Numbered from the stretch's first letter, positions 17,037 to 25,825 are shown. The stretch is 46,842 nucleotides of DNA from Bifidobacterium sp. ESL0745 (GCF_029433335.1 NZ_JAQTHX010000004.1:1-46842); one strand, 5' to 3'. Notes: a model not told the origin generated them from the sequence alone. Numbers and translations are program-made.

Positions 17037-18701
17037 TTACGCTAACTTAATCAGACGCAGCAAAGGTTGACGGATGAAACGATCGATGAGGCAGACCACA
17101 AGTACGAATACCAATGAAAAAACGACTTCTACGACGAACCATTCGACGAGCCACCCAGAGGAAGCGGACATGCCACCGACCGCAAAAGCGCTGGCGACGT
17201 GAGCGGCGACGGGGTCGGCAAAACGATTCTGTAGAGCAATCCAAGAATAATATGTGAGTGCCTGCACGATGTAGAAGCCCAGAATTCCAGAGGCGAGCGC
17301 CTCTACAGCGCGACGGCAGAAGGCTTTCACGCTTGACCACAATGGCTTCTTTGTACTATTGCCAAGACCTTGCAAGGTTCCGTCAGATTCCGTGACTATG
17401 CCCGGCAATGGCCTCTCTGTACTGCCACCACGGCCTTGCAAAGCTTCGACCGATTTTGTAGCGTTACCCGGCAAAATTCTCGCACCATACTCTGTATCAT
17501 CAGATTTTGTGTCACCAGTCGGCAAATGCTCTAAACCCCACTCCGTACCAAGCAAACTACGCTTTTGAGCTCGCGCACTGGGGCACGCGGCACACATCAA
17601 CGAGCACACGGCGAACAGGAACGAAAAGGCGGAAGTCGATTTGAACGAAAGCACCATCAGCAGGCCGAAATGGCCGCCGAACGCGGCAAAAGCGACAATG
17701 CAGCCAGCCACAAGGATCAGAGCGATCAAAGCCGTCGCCCAAAAACGACGGGTCAGCCACATCGGCGCATGCGTTCCGGCGGAATCAGCCCTCCTCCGTC
17801 CGTCGACACGAGCAACCTTGTTCGGATATGCGGCCGTCCGTCCCACGTCGGGATATGTGTTACTTTCAGACGAATCGAAGGCGGCATTCCCGTTATCGGC
17901 ATCTTCGGAATTCCCTGCAACCGTGGGCTTGTGCCCGTACCAGCGTTGCCACGCGCAACCCAATGCGCCCGCGCAAATGTAGGAGGCAAAATAGGTGAGG
18001 GCGCTCATCTGCTTGCGCCAGTCCAGAATGCTCAGCGAATCGAAGAAGTTGCGCCCGCTGATCGCCACGTAGACGTTGAGACCATAAATCACGGCGAGCG
18101 CAAGCACCCACAACGCCACGCACCACTTCTTGCGGCAGCGCTCGATGCACCAGCCGATGAACGGCGCAAGTAATACAAACAGCACATACAGCCAGACGAA
18201 TTCAAGACTTAAAATCACATCACGCAAGCCGCCGACCGCCTGAATGGGCACGATCCAGCGGTTGACCACCATCAGCACCACGACATAAAACACAACGGCC
18301 GCAAGGACTTTAGCGATGCGAAGCGCAGTAGGTTTCCATTCCTCGCGTGGGAATCCTTTGTGACGCGAGCGCTGCGCCAAACGCGGCACGAGGAAAAACG
18401 CCGAAATCATGAAAAAGATGTGGTTGCCCCAGGCCCCGAGGAACATCAGCATCGAAATCAGCCAAACCGCCAAGGGCGCCGAGGAGATGATAGCGAAAAA
18501 CGACGGCGTCGCACCGGCCTGCGCGGCAGCCAAAACCGCATGTGGCCCGTTGACGGCGATCTGTTCGAAGGTCAACAGGAACGTGTGAAACGTCGCGATG
18601 CCGACGATGGCAAGCAGACGCAGCAATTCAATCGCAAAAATCCGCGGACGCCGGCCCTTGGCAGATGCCGGCCGAGAAGCGGAGATACTAGAGGATGTCA
18701 T
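17037..18701 (-). CDS. Acyltransferase-3 family membrane protein
   Basis: A 554-residue integral membrane protein of the acyltransferase-3 family, which O-acetylates or otherwise acylates cell-surface sugars. It opens with a basic Ser/Arg-rich stretch, then IELLRLLAIVGIATFHTFLLTF, in which the His of the family motif sits near residue 39. About ten hydrophobic segments follow. Two hydrophilic inserts interrupt the core: one around residues 265-310 and one around 385-450, which repeats a LPG..T.S...LQG.G.ST..P unit. Its ATG overlaps the end of the ManC gene by 14 bp, so both are translated together; this points to a role in mannose-containing surface glycan. The acyl donor and acceptor cannot be told. 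Confidence 0.83.
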   Translation of the reverse strand: MTSSSISASRPASAKGRRPRIFAIELLRLLAIVGIATFHTFLLTFEQIAVNGPHAVLAAAQAGATPSFFAIISSAPLAVWLISMLMFLGAWGNHIFFMISAFFLVPRLAQRSRHKGFPREEWKPTALRIAKVLAAVVFYVVVLMVVNRWIVPIQAVGGLRDVILSLEFVWLYVLFVLLAPFIGWCIERCRKKWCVALWVLALAVIYGLNVYVAISGRNFFDSLSILDWRKQMSALTYFASYICAGALGCAWQRWYGHKPTVAGNSEDADNGNAAFDSSESNTYPDVGRTAAYPNKVARVDGRRRADSAGTHAPMWLTRRFWATALIALILVAGCIVAFAAFGGHFGLLMVLSFKSTSAFSFLFAVCSLMCAACPSARAQKRSLLGTEWGLEHLPTGDTKSDDTEYGARILPGNATKSVEALQGRGGSTERPLPGIVTESDGTLQGLGNSTKKPLWSSVKAFCRRAVEALASGILGFYIVQALTYYSWIALQNRFADPVAAHVASAFAVGGMSASSGWLVEWFVVEVVFSLVFVLVVCLIDRFIRQPLLRLIKLA

Positions 18702-20235
18702 CGCGGCCTTCGCGATCGAGGTAGGCGACCATGTCCTTGACCTCCTGGCTGCGGGCGCGCGGGGCGATCATCAGGGCGTCGGGGGTGTCGGCGATGACCA
18801 TGTCGTTGACGCCGAGCAGGGCGATGGTGCGGTCAGTGAGCGGCATTACGACGTCGCCGGCGCTGTCGAGGCTTACGACCTTGTCGCTATCGCCCAGAAT
18901 CTTGATGTTGCGGGTGCCGGTGCTGGGCAAAAGCGCCGCGACGGAATTGAAATCACCGATGTCGTCCCAGCCGAAATCACCGGGAACCACTGCCACGCCG
19001 CCGGCCACGCTCAACGGCTCGGCCACCGCGTAATCGAAGGCGATTTTTTCGATGCCCGGCCAGTAGGTCGCCATCGCCTCATCCACTGTATCGTTGTCAT
19101 CATCGGTTCTGCTACCGGCATCAGCAGCGTCTTCGAGCGCACAAACGCCGTCAATTCCATCGTCAGCGCCATCACCATTCCGGCCATCTGCGGTTTCGCC
19201 GCGGCGATTGCCATCATTCCGCGATTTGCCAAATTCGCCGGACTTGCCGGAATTATCGGACTTACCGGAATTGTCAGAATTGCCAGATTCACCGGACTTG
19301 CCGGACTTGCCAGGTTTGTCGGACTTGCCAAAATCTTCGATATTGTCATCATTCCTGACATTATCGTTACCGGCCTTTTGCCCGCCACGAGCGCCGCCTG
19401 CAACCTCTTGCGCCGCGTATTTCGCAGCAGCGATTTCCGCATTCCCGGAAGCATTGCCGCCATCGCTGCCATCCACTGCCATGTAAGCGTCGGCGATATG
19501 CAAGATGGCATCGTACATCTGCGGCTTGTATTCGCGCAAATGGCCGAGCAACACGTCGGCGCGCATCACGAACATGCCGGCGTTCCAACGATATTCGCCG
19601 GTGGAAAGATAGGCCTGGGCCGTGGCTGAATCCGGCTTTTCCACAAAGCGCTCCACAAGACGCGCGTTGGGAGCACCGGGAATTTCAGCGGCCAGAGACC
19701 GGCCTTGGTGAATGTAACCGAAAGCCGTGGAAGGACGCGATGCCGCGATGCCGATGGTCGTCACATACCCGGCGCGCGCAGCCGCCACCGCCTGACGCAC
19801 CGCTTCGGCGAACGAATCCTTGCCACGAATGACATGATCGGCGGCAAACGAGCCGACGACGATATCTCCGCCGTGTCGCCGCGCGAGGATGGCCGTGGCC
19901 AGCGCAATGGCCGCCGTCGAATCCCTCGGCACCGGTTCCGCAAAAATGTTGGATTCCTTGAGTTCCGGCAGCTGCGCCTCGACCGCGGCGACATGCCGCC
20001 ACCCGGTGCTCACCACGATGCGATCCGGCCCAGCGAGACGCGCGAGCCTGTCAAATGTGGACTGGATCAGCGTGCGCCCGCTGCCCATCAGGTCGTACAG
20101 GAACTTGGGCCTGGCCCCGCGGCTCAATGGCCAAAGCCGCGACCCGGTGCCGCCGGCGGGGATGATGGCGTAAAAATCATTGAAATCGTTGCCTTGCGTC
20201 GATATGTCCGGCCTTGCATTTTCCAAGTTGCCCAT
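18688..20235 (-). CDS. manC: Mannose-1-phosphate guanylyltransferase with Gly/Ser/Lys-rich insertion
   Basis: A 515-residue enzyme that makes GDP-mannose from mannose-1-phosphate and GTP. The nucleotide-binding loop IIPAGGTGSRLWPLSR starts near residue 24; PKFLYDL, FAADHVI, the segment FVEKPD and NAGMFVMR follow as expected, and GDFGWDDIGDF is near residue 415. Family members of this type have about 360-400 residues; the excess is an insertion of about 130 residues (19090-19480) with a core of repeated Gly-Lys-Ser, Asn-Ser-Asp and Gly-Glu-Ser triplets coded by a 9-bp tandem repeat (about 19215-19335). The insertion lies between NAGMF-type core and the C-terminal part, so activity may be kept. 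Upstream partner of the acyltransferase. Confidence 0.9.
   Translation of the reverse strand: MGNLENARPDISTQGNDFNDFYAIIPAGGTGSRLWPLSRGARPKFLYDLMGSGRTLIQSTFDRLARLAGPDRIVVSTGWRHVAAVEAQLPELKESNIFAEPVPRDSTAAIALATAILARRHGGDIVVGSFAADHVIRGKDSFAEAVRQAVAAARAGYVTTIGIAASRPSTAFGYIHQGRSLAAEIPGAPNARLVERFVEKPDSATAQAYLSTGEYRWNAGMFVMRADVLLGHLREYKPQMYDAILHIADAYMAVDGSDGGNASGNAEIAAAKYAAQEVAGGARGGQKAGNDNVRNDDNIEDFGKSDKPGKSGKSGESGNSDNSGKSDNSGKSGEFGKSRNDGNRRGETADGRNGDGADDGIDGVCALEDAADAGSRTDDDNDTVDEAMATYWPGIEKIAFDYAVAEPLSVAGGVAVVPGDFGWDDIGDFNSVAALLPSTGTRNIKILGDSDKVVSLDSAGDVVMPLTDRTIALLGVNDMVIADTPDALMIAPRARSQEVKDMVAYLDREGRDDIL
19215..19335 (-). repeat. 9-bp simple repeat inside manC
   Basis: On the plus strand the unit is close to CCGGACTTG, with variants such as CCGGAATTA and CCAGATTCA, in about 12-13 copies. 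It codes for Gly-Lys-Ser-like triplets. A multiple of three keeps the frame, so copy-number change would alter only the length of the insertion. Confidence 0.75.
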
Positions 20236-20407
20236 CCCCTACTCGCGCGATTTTGAGTCTGCTTCTGACTTTCTATTGTCGCGCGTACCGTTGTCATTGC
20301 CACGTAATCCTCCAAGACACGGCCGGACGCCGCCGCCGTGGACAAAATCAATATTATCCAGTAGTATTATTGTTTTGTGCGCGGATGGTGCATACCACCC
20401 GGGCATT

Positions 20408-20480
20408 GCCGCTTTAGCTCAGTTGGTAGAGCGTCTCACTCGTAATGAGAAGGTCGACAGTTCGATTCTGTCAAGCGGCT
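20408..20480 (+). tRNA. tRNA-Thr (CGT)
   Basis: Acceptor arms GCCGCTT (20408-20414) and AAGCGGC (20473-20479) pair perfectly. D loop AGCTCAGTTGGTAGAGC, anticodon stem TCTCA/TGAGA with loop CTCGTAA (anticodon CGT), and the T arm with TTCGATTC are standard. The 3' CCA is not encoded exactly. It stands alone between manC and the LysR gene. Confidence 0.96.
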
Positions 20481-20535
20481 CCCATTTTTCAGTTTCAAAA
20501 CGTGGCAATGCCCCGCTCTACCGTTCCGGTTCCAA

Positions 20536-21465
20536 CTATTCCACTTCGCTGTAGACGCGATATTGCAACCGGATGGGTTCCGTGCTGATTTTGCACAACT
20601 TGCGCTGCTTGGCCAGATAGGACGGCAGCAACGCGATGCCCTTGCCCTGCTCGACCATGGTGACGATGGTCTCCAATGAATCGACTTCCATCAGCCGACG
20701 CGAATTCCTGGTCGCTATGTGATCGTGCAAGGAACGCCTGCGGAAGGCGCATTCCTTGTCATGGTTGATCAGAAGCGGCACATCAAGAGGTATCGGGGTA
20801 AACATCGGCTGCATTTTCTCGCCGGCCCCTGCGCCTTTCAGGACAACATTGTTGTTCGCAGTGCCGTACCCCTGCGCCGCCGCGTCGACGGCGGAATTGC
20901 CGAAGAACTCGGGGCCTGAGGTATCGTACCTGGCCCCGGCCTGCGGCACTCGATTCAGAGGAAGGTCCTTGACCATCGATTCCGCCACAAGATAAGCGGT
21001 TTCCAGCACTTCGGTGCTCACCAATCGGTAATTGTCCAGTTCGTTCAGATCAACGAACGCCACCACGGACTTGTACTGGTGCCGTCTGGCTTCGGGTACG
21101 ATGTTGCTTTGCCGCCTCACGACGATGGTCCCGTAGCTTTCCGGATGGAACGACGGGACGTTGGTCATCATATAGTGCATCAGCGCCTCGGTGATCAGCA
21201 GATCGCCGGGAGCCCCCGCAGCCTCGCGCCGCACATCGTCAAGCTCGGCGGTGATGCGCAGCGATGCGCGATACAGCCGCTTGCCTATCTTTGTGGGCTC
21301 CACACCTTTCGCGCTGCGTTCCACCAGCGTTGTGTGAAACTCGTGTTCCAACGATTTGAGCCTGGCGCTGATATTCGATTGCGCATATCCGAGCGCCTTT
21401 GCAGCTTTGTTGAGCGAACCGGTTTCGATAATCGCTTCGAAAATCTCCAGATCGTTGAGATTCAT
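20536..21465 (-). CDS. LysR-family transcriptional regulator
   Basis: A 309-residue LysR-type regulator. The N-terminal helix-turn-helix is typical: LNDLEIFEAIIETGSLNKAA, then LGYAQSNISARLKSLE. The effector domain follows; a Gly/Ala/Asn-rich stretch of about 45 residues (around 185-230) interrupts it and is not usual for the family. VEQGKGIALLPSYLA near residue 285 is the conserved effector-domain segment. ATG 21465 has GGAGGGGAG upstream, better than the in-frame codon at 21495. It is divergent from the GAPDH gene and by the usual rule would control it. Confidence 0.9.
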   Translation of the reverse strand: MNLNDLEIFEAIIETGSLNKAAKALGYAQSNISARLKSLEHEFHTTLVERSAKGVEPTKIGKRLYRASLRITAELDDVRREAAGAPGDLLITEALMHYMMTNVPSFHPESYGTIVVRRQSNIVPEARRHQYKSVVAFVDLNELDNYRLVSTEVLETAYLVAESMVKDLPLNRVPQAGARYDTSGPEFFGNSAVDAAAQGYGTANNNVVLKGAGAGEKMQPMFTPIPLDVPLLINHDKECAFRRRSLHDHIATRNSRRLMEVDSLETIVTMVEQGKGIALLPSYLAKQRKLCKISTEPIRLQYRVYSEVE

Positions 21466-21750
21466 CGCGCTCCCCTCCGTCATTGCGATGGCCATAGCAC
21501 CGTTGCCGCTATGGAATTGACCTTTAACAGGTTACAGACGATAATCGACTAACATATCTGCTGTATTGATATGCTATCAGCAAATCAAGGATAAATATCG
21601 AATAAATACAAGTATTTTGTACATATTGAGTTCACGGTATATATCATATTTAATGATATCCATATCGATTTCAGATACTATGCAAACAAGTGACAAGGTC
21701 GTATCTTGTAGCGTGAAATAAGTTGATCATAAAGAAAGGCAAGAGCCATT
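21466..21750. promoter_or_regulatory. Divergent promoter region LysR / gap with LysR-type site
   Basis: An inverted repeat TGCTG (21559-21563) and CAGCA (21578-21582) with 14 bases between is a candidate LysR operator. For gap, TTGAGT near 21628 and TTTAAT about 17 bp later form a likely promoter. The region is AT-rich. The gap ribosome binding site AAAGG lies about 10 bases before its ATG. Confidence 0.5.
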
Positions 21751-22767
21751 ATGACAGTCAAAATCGGCATCAACGGATTCGGACGTATCGGGCGGCTCAC
21801 GTTCCGCAGGCTTTTTGAAATGAAAAGCGACGAGGTCGAGGTGGTCGCCATCAACGACCTGACCAATCCGGCCATGCTCGCCTATCTGCTGCAGCACGAC
21901 ACCGTACAAGGCTGTTTCCCCGCCGAAGTCTCCAGTGACGAAACCGGCATCATCGTGGACGGCAAGCACTACACCGTCTACGCCGAGCGCGACGCCGCGA
22001 ATATCCCGTGGGTAGCGAACGACGGGGTTGAGGTTGTTGTGGAATCCACCGGTTTCTACACCAGCACCGAGAAGTCGTCCGCGCATCTGAGGGCGGACGT
22101 CAATAAGGTGCTCGTCTCCGCTCCGGCCGGCGATATGCCGACTGTGGTCTATGGCGTCAATCAGGATGTGCTCACGGCCGACGACAAGATCATCTCCCCC
22201 GGCTCCTGCACCACGCAATCCGTGGCGCTTCTGGCCAAGCCGATGAACGACCACTACGGCATCCGCGCCGGCTCGATGACCACGATCCACGCCTACACCG
22301 CCACGCAAAGCCTGACCGATGGCCCGAAGGGCAAGAACGCGCGCAGCAACCGCGCCGCCGCCGAAAACGTCATTCCCCATTCCACTGGCGCTGCCAAGGC
22401 CATTGGCCTGGTCGTCCCGGAACTAGACGGGAAGCTCAAGGGCCAGGCCCGTCGCGTTCCGGTTCGTTCCGGTTCGCTGACCGAGCTGTCGCTGGTGCTT
22501 GAAAAGGCGCCGACGGCAGAGGAAATCAACGAGATGTTCCGCGAGATCACTCGTAACAACGATTCCTTCGGCTACGACGACAGCGGCCTGGTCTCCTCCG
22601 ACGTGATCGGCGACACCCACGGCGCAATCTTCGACCCGACGCTGACCGAGGTGGTCAACCTGGGCGAAGGCCAAGGCGAGTTGGTGAAGGTCAACGCTTG
22701 GTACGACAACGAATACGGCTTCACCTGCAACATGGTGCGCACCCTGCTGCATTTCGTAAAGCTGTAA
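21751..22767 (+). CDS. Glyceraldehyde-3-phosphate dehydrogenase, atypical active-site loop
   Basis: A 338-residue NAD-dependent dehydrogenase of glycolysis by overall sequence: the Rossmann start [18 protein letters not shown], and the substrate part with [20 protein letters not shown] are typical, and the catalytic Cys153 and His180 are present. The loop around the cysteine reads [10 protein letters not shown] where the family has SNASCTTN; the Asn after the two Thr is Gln here. That Asn position is close to the nicotinamide, so cofactor binding or substrate may differ. A divergent LysR gene next to it suggests induced expression, so it may be a second, specialised copy. Ends at a strong terminator. 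Confidence 0.88.
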   Translation: MTVKIGINGFGRIGRLTFRRLFEMKSDEVEVVAINDLTNPAMLAYLLQHDTVQGCFPAEVSSDETGIIVDGKHYTVYAERDAANIPWVANDGVEVVVESTGFYTSTEKSSAHLRADVNKVLVSAPAGDMPTVVYGVNQDVLTADDKIISPGSCTTQSVALLAKPMNDHYGIRAGSMTTIHAYTATQSLTDGPKGKNARSNRAAAENVIPHSTGAAKAIGLVVPELDGKLKGQARRVPVRSGSLTELSLVLEKAPTAEEINEMFREITRNNDSFGYDDSGLVSSDVIGDTHGAIFDPTLTEVVNLGEGQGELVKVNAWYDNEYGFTCNMVRTLLHFVKL

Positions 22768-22877
22768 AGCGCTGGTTGGGCAACATCTGCGTATTGGAAC
22801 GAATATACGGACGCATCTTGCGGTTGCACGTTCGGACTGAGACTTGGGTAGCTTTACATAATCAAATCTCATTCGAC

Positions 22878-22922
22878 AAAGAATCGGTGCCACGGCTCTG
22901 ACTGCCGTGGCACCGATTCTTT
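22878..22922 (+). terminator. Terminator after gap
   Basis: AAAGAATCGGTGCCACGGC at 22878-22896 pairs perfectly over 19 bp with 22904-22922 around TCTGACT. The 3' arm ends in TTT. It can work in both directions. Confidence 0.9.
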
Positions 22923-23001
22923 GTATATATACAGTATCGAAACATACCGTCCATTGAGATTCAATGGTTTTTCGATAACTATTTTTTATTCTTCTGTTCT
23001 T

Positions 23002-23340
23002 TTAATTTTTGGACGTTTCGTCATCGGCCCACACCTTCTTGGCCCGGTTGAACGCCGACCAGGCTTTCGGCCAGCCGACGTAGAAGGCGAGGTGCGTGAT
23101 TTCGGCGGCGATCTCGTCCTTGGTAATGCCATTGGCCTTGCCGATATTGAAATGCGCGTCCATCTGCTCGGTGGCGCCCATCGCGATGATTGCGGCAATG
23201 GTGATCATCGAGCGGTCGTGGGCGGAAAGCTCGTCTTCGCGGCTCCACACCTCGCCGAAGAGCACATCGTCGTTCAAATGCGCAAACTGCGGCGCGAACT
23301 CGCCCAACTGCTTGTGTCCCGCTGTCTGTTTCTTGGCCAT
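23002..23340 (-). CDS. Carboxymuconolactone decarboxylase (CMD) family protein
   Basis: A 112-residue all-helical protein of the AhpD/CMD fold. The pattern DRSMITIAAIIAMGATEQM, then HFNIGKANGITKDEIAAEITHLAFYVGWPKAW is the CMD consensus. The Cys-x-x-Cys pair of AhpD-like peroxidases is absent: where it would be the chain reads ATEQMDAH and there is no Cys in the protein. So it is likely not a thiol peroxidase; its role is unknown. ATG 23340 has AAAGGA at 7 bases. It has a MerR-type promoter (23390-23419) that matches the one of the merR gene at 26617, which suggests joint control. Confidence 0.88.
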   Translation of the reverse strand: MAKKQTAGHKQLGEFAPQFAHLNDDVLFGEVWSREDELSAHDRSMITIAAIIAMGATEQMDAHFNIGKANGITKDEIAAEITHLAFYVGWPKAWSAFNRAKKVWADDETSKN

Positions 23341-23389
23341 AATCGATTCCTTTCACGTTTTATCCGTTACGACACCATCATCGATACCA

Positions 23390-23419
23390 AGCCTAGAAAC
23401 TTCAAGCACTTGAGGTCAA
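23390..23419 (-). promoter_or_regulatory. MerR-type promoter of the CMD gene
   Basis: On the minus strand TTGACC and TAGGCT are separated by 18 bp, longer than the normal 17, and the spacer contains the palindrome CTTCAAGCACTTGAGG (plus-strand reading). The merR promoter at 26581-26610 has TCAAGTGCTT-x-AAGT at the same position. MerR activators work on such stretched promoters. Confidence 0.75.
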
Positions 23420-23452
23420 ACGAGGCTCTTTAGCGTAACGAAATCGCAAACA

Positions 23453-23559
23453 TGCGACGAAAAGCACGAAAATAAGCCTTAAAACGTGCTTTTCGTCGCA
23501 GCGAAACCACAAACCAGGGCGAAAAGCACCAAAATCGGCACGAAATAGTGCTTTTCACC
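23453..23559. repeat. Two tandem palindromes, GAAAAGC family (locus A')
   Basis: First unit: TGCGACGAAAAGCACG at 23453-23468, perfect 16-bp complement at 23485-23500, 16-base loop. Second unit: GAAAAGCAC at 23521-23529 and GTGCTTTTC at 23548-23556. Centres 23476.5 and 23538.5, 62 bp apart, exactly as at 13502-13610. It lies after the MFS gene and before the CMD promoter. Confidence 0.85.
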
Positions 23560-23581
23560 TCAGCAAAGCACAAGTCGGCGC

Positions 23582-25087
23582 TTACTTGCTCTCGGCGGCG
23601 ATGGCCTCGCGCTCGGTCGTAGCGTTCGGGAGGAAGAACGAGGCGACCATGCCGATGACGGCGAAGATGACCATGAGGATGAAGCCCCAGTTATAGCCGA
23701 TGGCCTGGGCTGCGGCCTTGCCGGCGGAGGCCTGCGAAGTCGCGGCCAGCGAGATGACGAGCATCGCAAGCGCTGTGCCCAGCGAACCGCCGACCTGACG
23801 AACGGTGGAGGAAGCGGCGTTGGCGTGCGCGGTGAGGCGGGCGGAGCTCAGGTTGATGCCGGCGGTGAACGTGGTCATCATCGTGAAGGAGATGCCGACC
23901 ATGCGCAGCGCGTAGCACAAGCCGATCACGAACAGGCTGGTTTTGGCGCTGAACCAGAGCATGGGCACCGAGCCGATCAGGAGCATCAGGAAGCCGAACA
24001 GCGAAAGTTTCTTGATGCCGAGCTTGTCGTAAAGTGTGCCGGAAATCGGGTTGCAGATCACCATGACCAAGGCTCCCGGCATCATCACCAGGCCGCTGGT
24101 CAGCGCCGATTCGCCACGCGTGGTCTGCAGATAGAGCGGCAGGACGAGCTCGATGCCGACCATGGCGATGTTGCTGATGGTGCTCAAGAGGGTGCAGAGG
24201 TTGAAGCGGGCGTTGCCGAAGACGTGGATGTCGAGCAGCGGCTTAGTGAGCTTCAGCTGGCGCACGCAGAAAAGCGCCATAATGACCACACCGATGATGA
24301 ACAGCACCGCAAGCATCAGCGTGATCCGCCCGGTGTTGCCGACTTCGGAAAGCGCATAAAGAATGAGTCCAAAGCCGAAAATGGATTCGGCGAAGGAGAT
24401 AACGTCGGTCGTGCTGTGGTGCGGCGAGGTGAGGTTGCGCACCAGCGGGACGGCAAGAATCGCGGTGATGGCACTGGCGACGGCAAGGATGATGAAGAGC
24501 ATCTTCCAGCTGGAGACTTTGAGGATCAGGCCCGAGATGGTGGGTCCGACCGCCGGTCCGAAACCGATGACCAGGCCGGTGATGCCCATGGCCATGCCGC
24601 GCTTTTCTGGCGGGAACATCATCAGGATGACGTTCTGGATGAACGGCATGAGCCCGCCGGCAGCGATCGCCTCAATGATACGGCCCGCGAGCAGCACCCA
24701 GAAGTTCGGCGCGAAAATGCAGACGATCGAGCCGACGAAGAAGACGGCCATCAAGGTCACGAACGTGGTACGCAGATTGAAGGACTCGAACACCCATGCG
24801 GACATCGGAATCATCAGCCCGACTACCAGCAGATAGGCGGTCGTCAGCCATTGCGCCGTAGCCTGGCTTACCGAGAACGCACCCATGATCGTGGGCAGCG
24901 CGTTGTTCAAGAATGTCTCCGCCATCAGCGCCGTGAACGAACCCAACAGCAACACCGCCATCATCAGCGCACGTTGGCGAGAAGTGATCGAAGACGTGAA
25001 GCCTCCACTTTCCTGCTCAGATTCATTCTGTGAGGTTGCAGCCTGTTGCTGCCCACTGTTCTTTTCTGTCGATTCCTGACTGACCAT
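23582..25087 (-). CDS. MFS drug transporter, DHA2 (EmrB/QacA) family
   Basis: A 501-residue transporter with 14 predicted membrane segments, of the DHA2 type that exports drugs and other toxic compounds using the proton gradient. Motif A-like LTTAYLLVVGLMIPMSAWV and the family motif GPAVGPTISGLIL are visible. The first 35 residues are hydrophilic. The ATG at 25087 follows AGGAAGG. The MarR gene lies upstream on the same strand, and its putative operator TAGCAAGCTA occurs 20 bp before this start, so MarR probably represses the pump until an inducer binds. Confidence 0.92.
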   Translation of the reverse strand: MVSQESTEKNSGQQQAATSQNESEQESGGFTSSITSRQRALMMAVLLLGSFTALMAETFLNNALPTIMGAFSVSQATAQWLTTAYLLVVGLMIPMSAWVFESFNLRTTFVTLMAVFFVGSIVCIFAPNFWVLLAGRIIEAIAAGGLMPFIQNVILMMFPPEKRGMAMGITGLVIGFGPAVGPTISGLILKVSSWKMLFIILAVASAITAILAVPLVRNLTSPHHSTTDVISFAESIFGFGLILYALSEVGNTGRITLMLAVLFIIGVVIMALFCVRQLKLTKPLLDIHVFGNARFNLCTLLSTISNIAMVGIELVLPLYLQTTRGESALTSGLVMMPGALVMVICNPISGTLYDKLGIKKLSLFGFLMLLIGSVPMLWFSAKTSLFVIGLCYALRMVGISFTMMTTFTAGINLSSARLTAHANAASSTVRQVGGSLGTALAMLVISLAATSQASAGKAAAQAIGYNWGFILMVIFAVIGMVASFFLPNATTEREAIAAESK

Positions 25088-25106
25088 TGATAACCTTCCT
25101 TATTTA

Positions 25107-25116
25107 TAGCAAGCTA
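25107..25116. promoter_or_regulatory. Putative MarR operator before the MFS gene
   Basis: TAGCAAGCTA, which is the reverse complement of the TAGCTTGCTA found at the marR start (25736-25745). It lies 20 bp upstream of the MFS start. Confidence 0.65.
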
Positions 25117-25244
25117 CAGTTTGAATAAAAAAACTTATTTACTCTTCGTTTATAAAGACTGAACCATTACTATCCGCAGCTCGGTAACTTCAATAAATTC
25201 CATATATGAATTCGTTGCGGCAGAATCATCCTCACGCACCAAGT

Positions 25245-25736
25245 TCATTGCGCCGACCCATCCGAAAAGTTCTCGACGATACGTTTGAGCGCAGCAACCA
25301 ATTTCCCTTGCTCTGCACTCCCCAAACCATCGGTAATTTTCCCGTTGATTTGTGTCATTACCGCGTGAATATCGTCGATATGCACGTCCATCAACCGCTT
25401 CCCCTCGGCGGTGAGTTCAAGCAGGATCTGCCGCCGGTCGCTTTCCAGCTGCGAGGTTTCGATAAGCCCCGCACTTTCCAGGCGCTTGACAATGCCGCGA
25501 ATCGTTGGGTGGCTCAGCACGAACCGATCCGCGATTTCGCGCTGGGTGACGGCGTGACCATGCGCGTCGTGCAGATAGACCATCAACGTGATCTGCGGCC
25601 CGGTGAGGCTGTATCCCTCAAACATCGAGGCGACGCGGTTGTTGAGTTCCTTCTCGATCAAGGTATTCGCCACCTTGATCAGCGGCCCCAAATTATTCGC
25701 TCCGGTTGCGGCGAACTTAGCCTCGTCCATATCCAT
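25245..25736 (-). CDS. MarR-family transcriptional regulator
   Basis: A 163-residue regulator. The winged helix is clear: GPQITLMVYLHDAHGHAVTQ, then LSHPTIRGIVKRLESAGLIE and SDRRQILLELTAEGKRLM, the wing and following helix of the family. Length is typical. ATG 25736 or ATG 25730. The candidate operator TAGCTTGCTA overlaps the start codon and extends upstream, which would give autorepression; the MFS gene downstream has the same site. A MarR-pump pair of this type usually serves efflux of a phenolic or drug-like compound; which one is not known. Confidence 0.92.
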   Translation of the reverse strand: MDMDEAKFAATGANNLGPLIKVANTLIEKELNNRVASMFEGYSLTGPQITLMVYLHDAHGHAVTQREIADRFVLSHPTIRGIVKRLESAGLIETSQLESDRRQILLELTAEGKRLMDVHIDDIHAVMTQINGKITDGLGSAEQGKLVAALKRIVENFSDGSAQ

Positions 25737-25745
25737 AGCTTGCTA
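25736..25745. promoter_or_regulatory. Putative MarR operator at marR start
   Basis: TAGCTTGCTA overlaps the first base of the marR ATG. The same 10-mer in the opposite orientation precedes the MFS gene. Two copies of a 10-mer at the two expected places are unlikely by chance. Confidence 0.65.
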
Positions 25746-25825
25746 CACTAATTCCCGCTCCCGACTATTACAAAATCACCTGTCATTACGGCTTATGCTC
25801 ATGCGCCAATAAGCACGGTAACTTT

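Noticed and set aside
18598..19629. 343-codon open frame on the plus strand with Ile/Ala/Gly repeats
   Set aside because: It is antisense to manC and mirrors its 9-bp repeat; no start signals.
23825..25033. 402-codon open frame on the plus strand
   Set aside because: Antisense shadow of the MFS gene; charged His/Asp/Glu-rich translation typical of such shadows.
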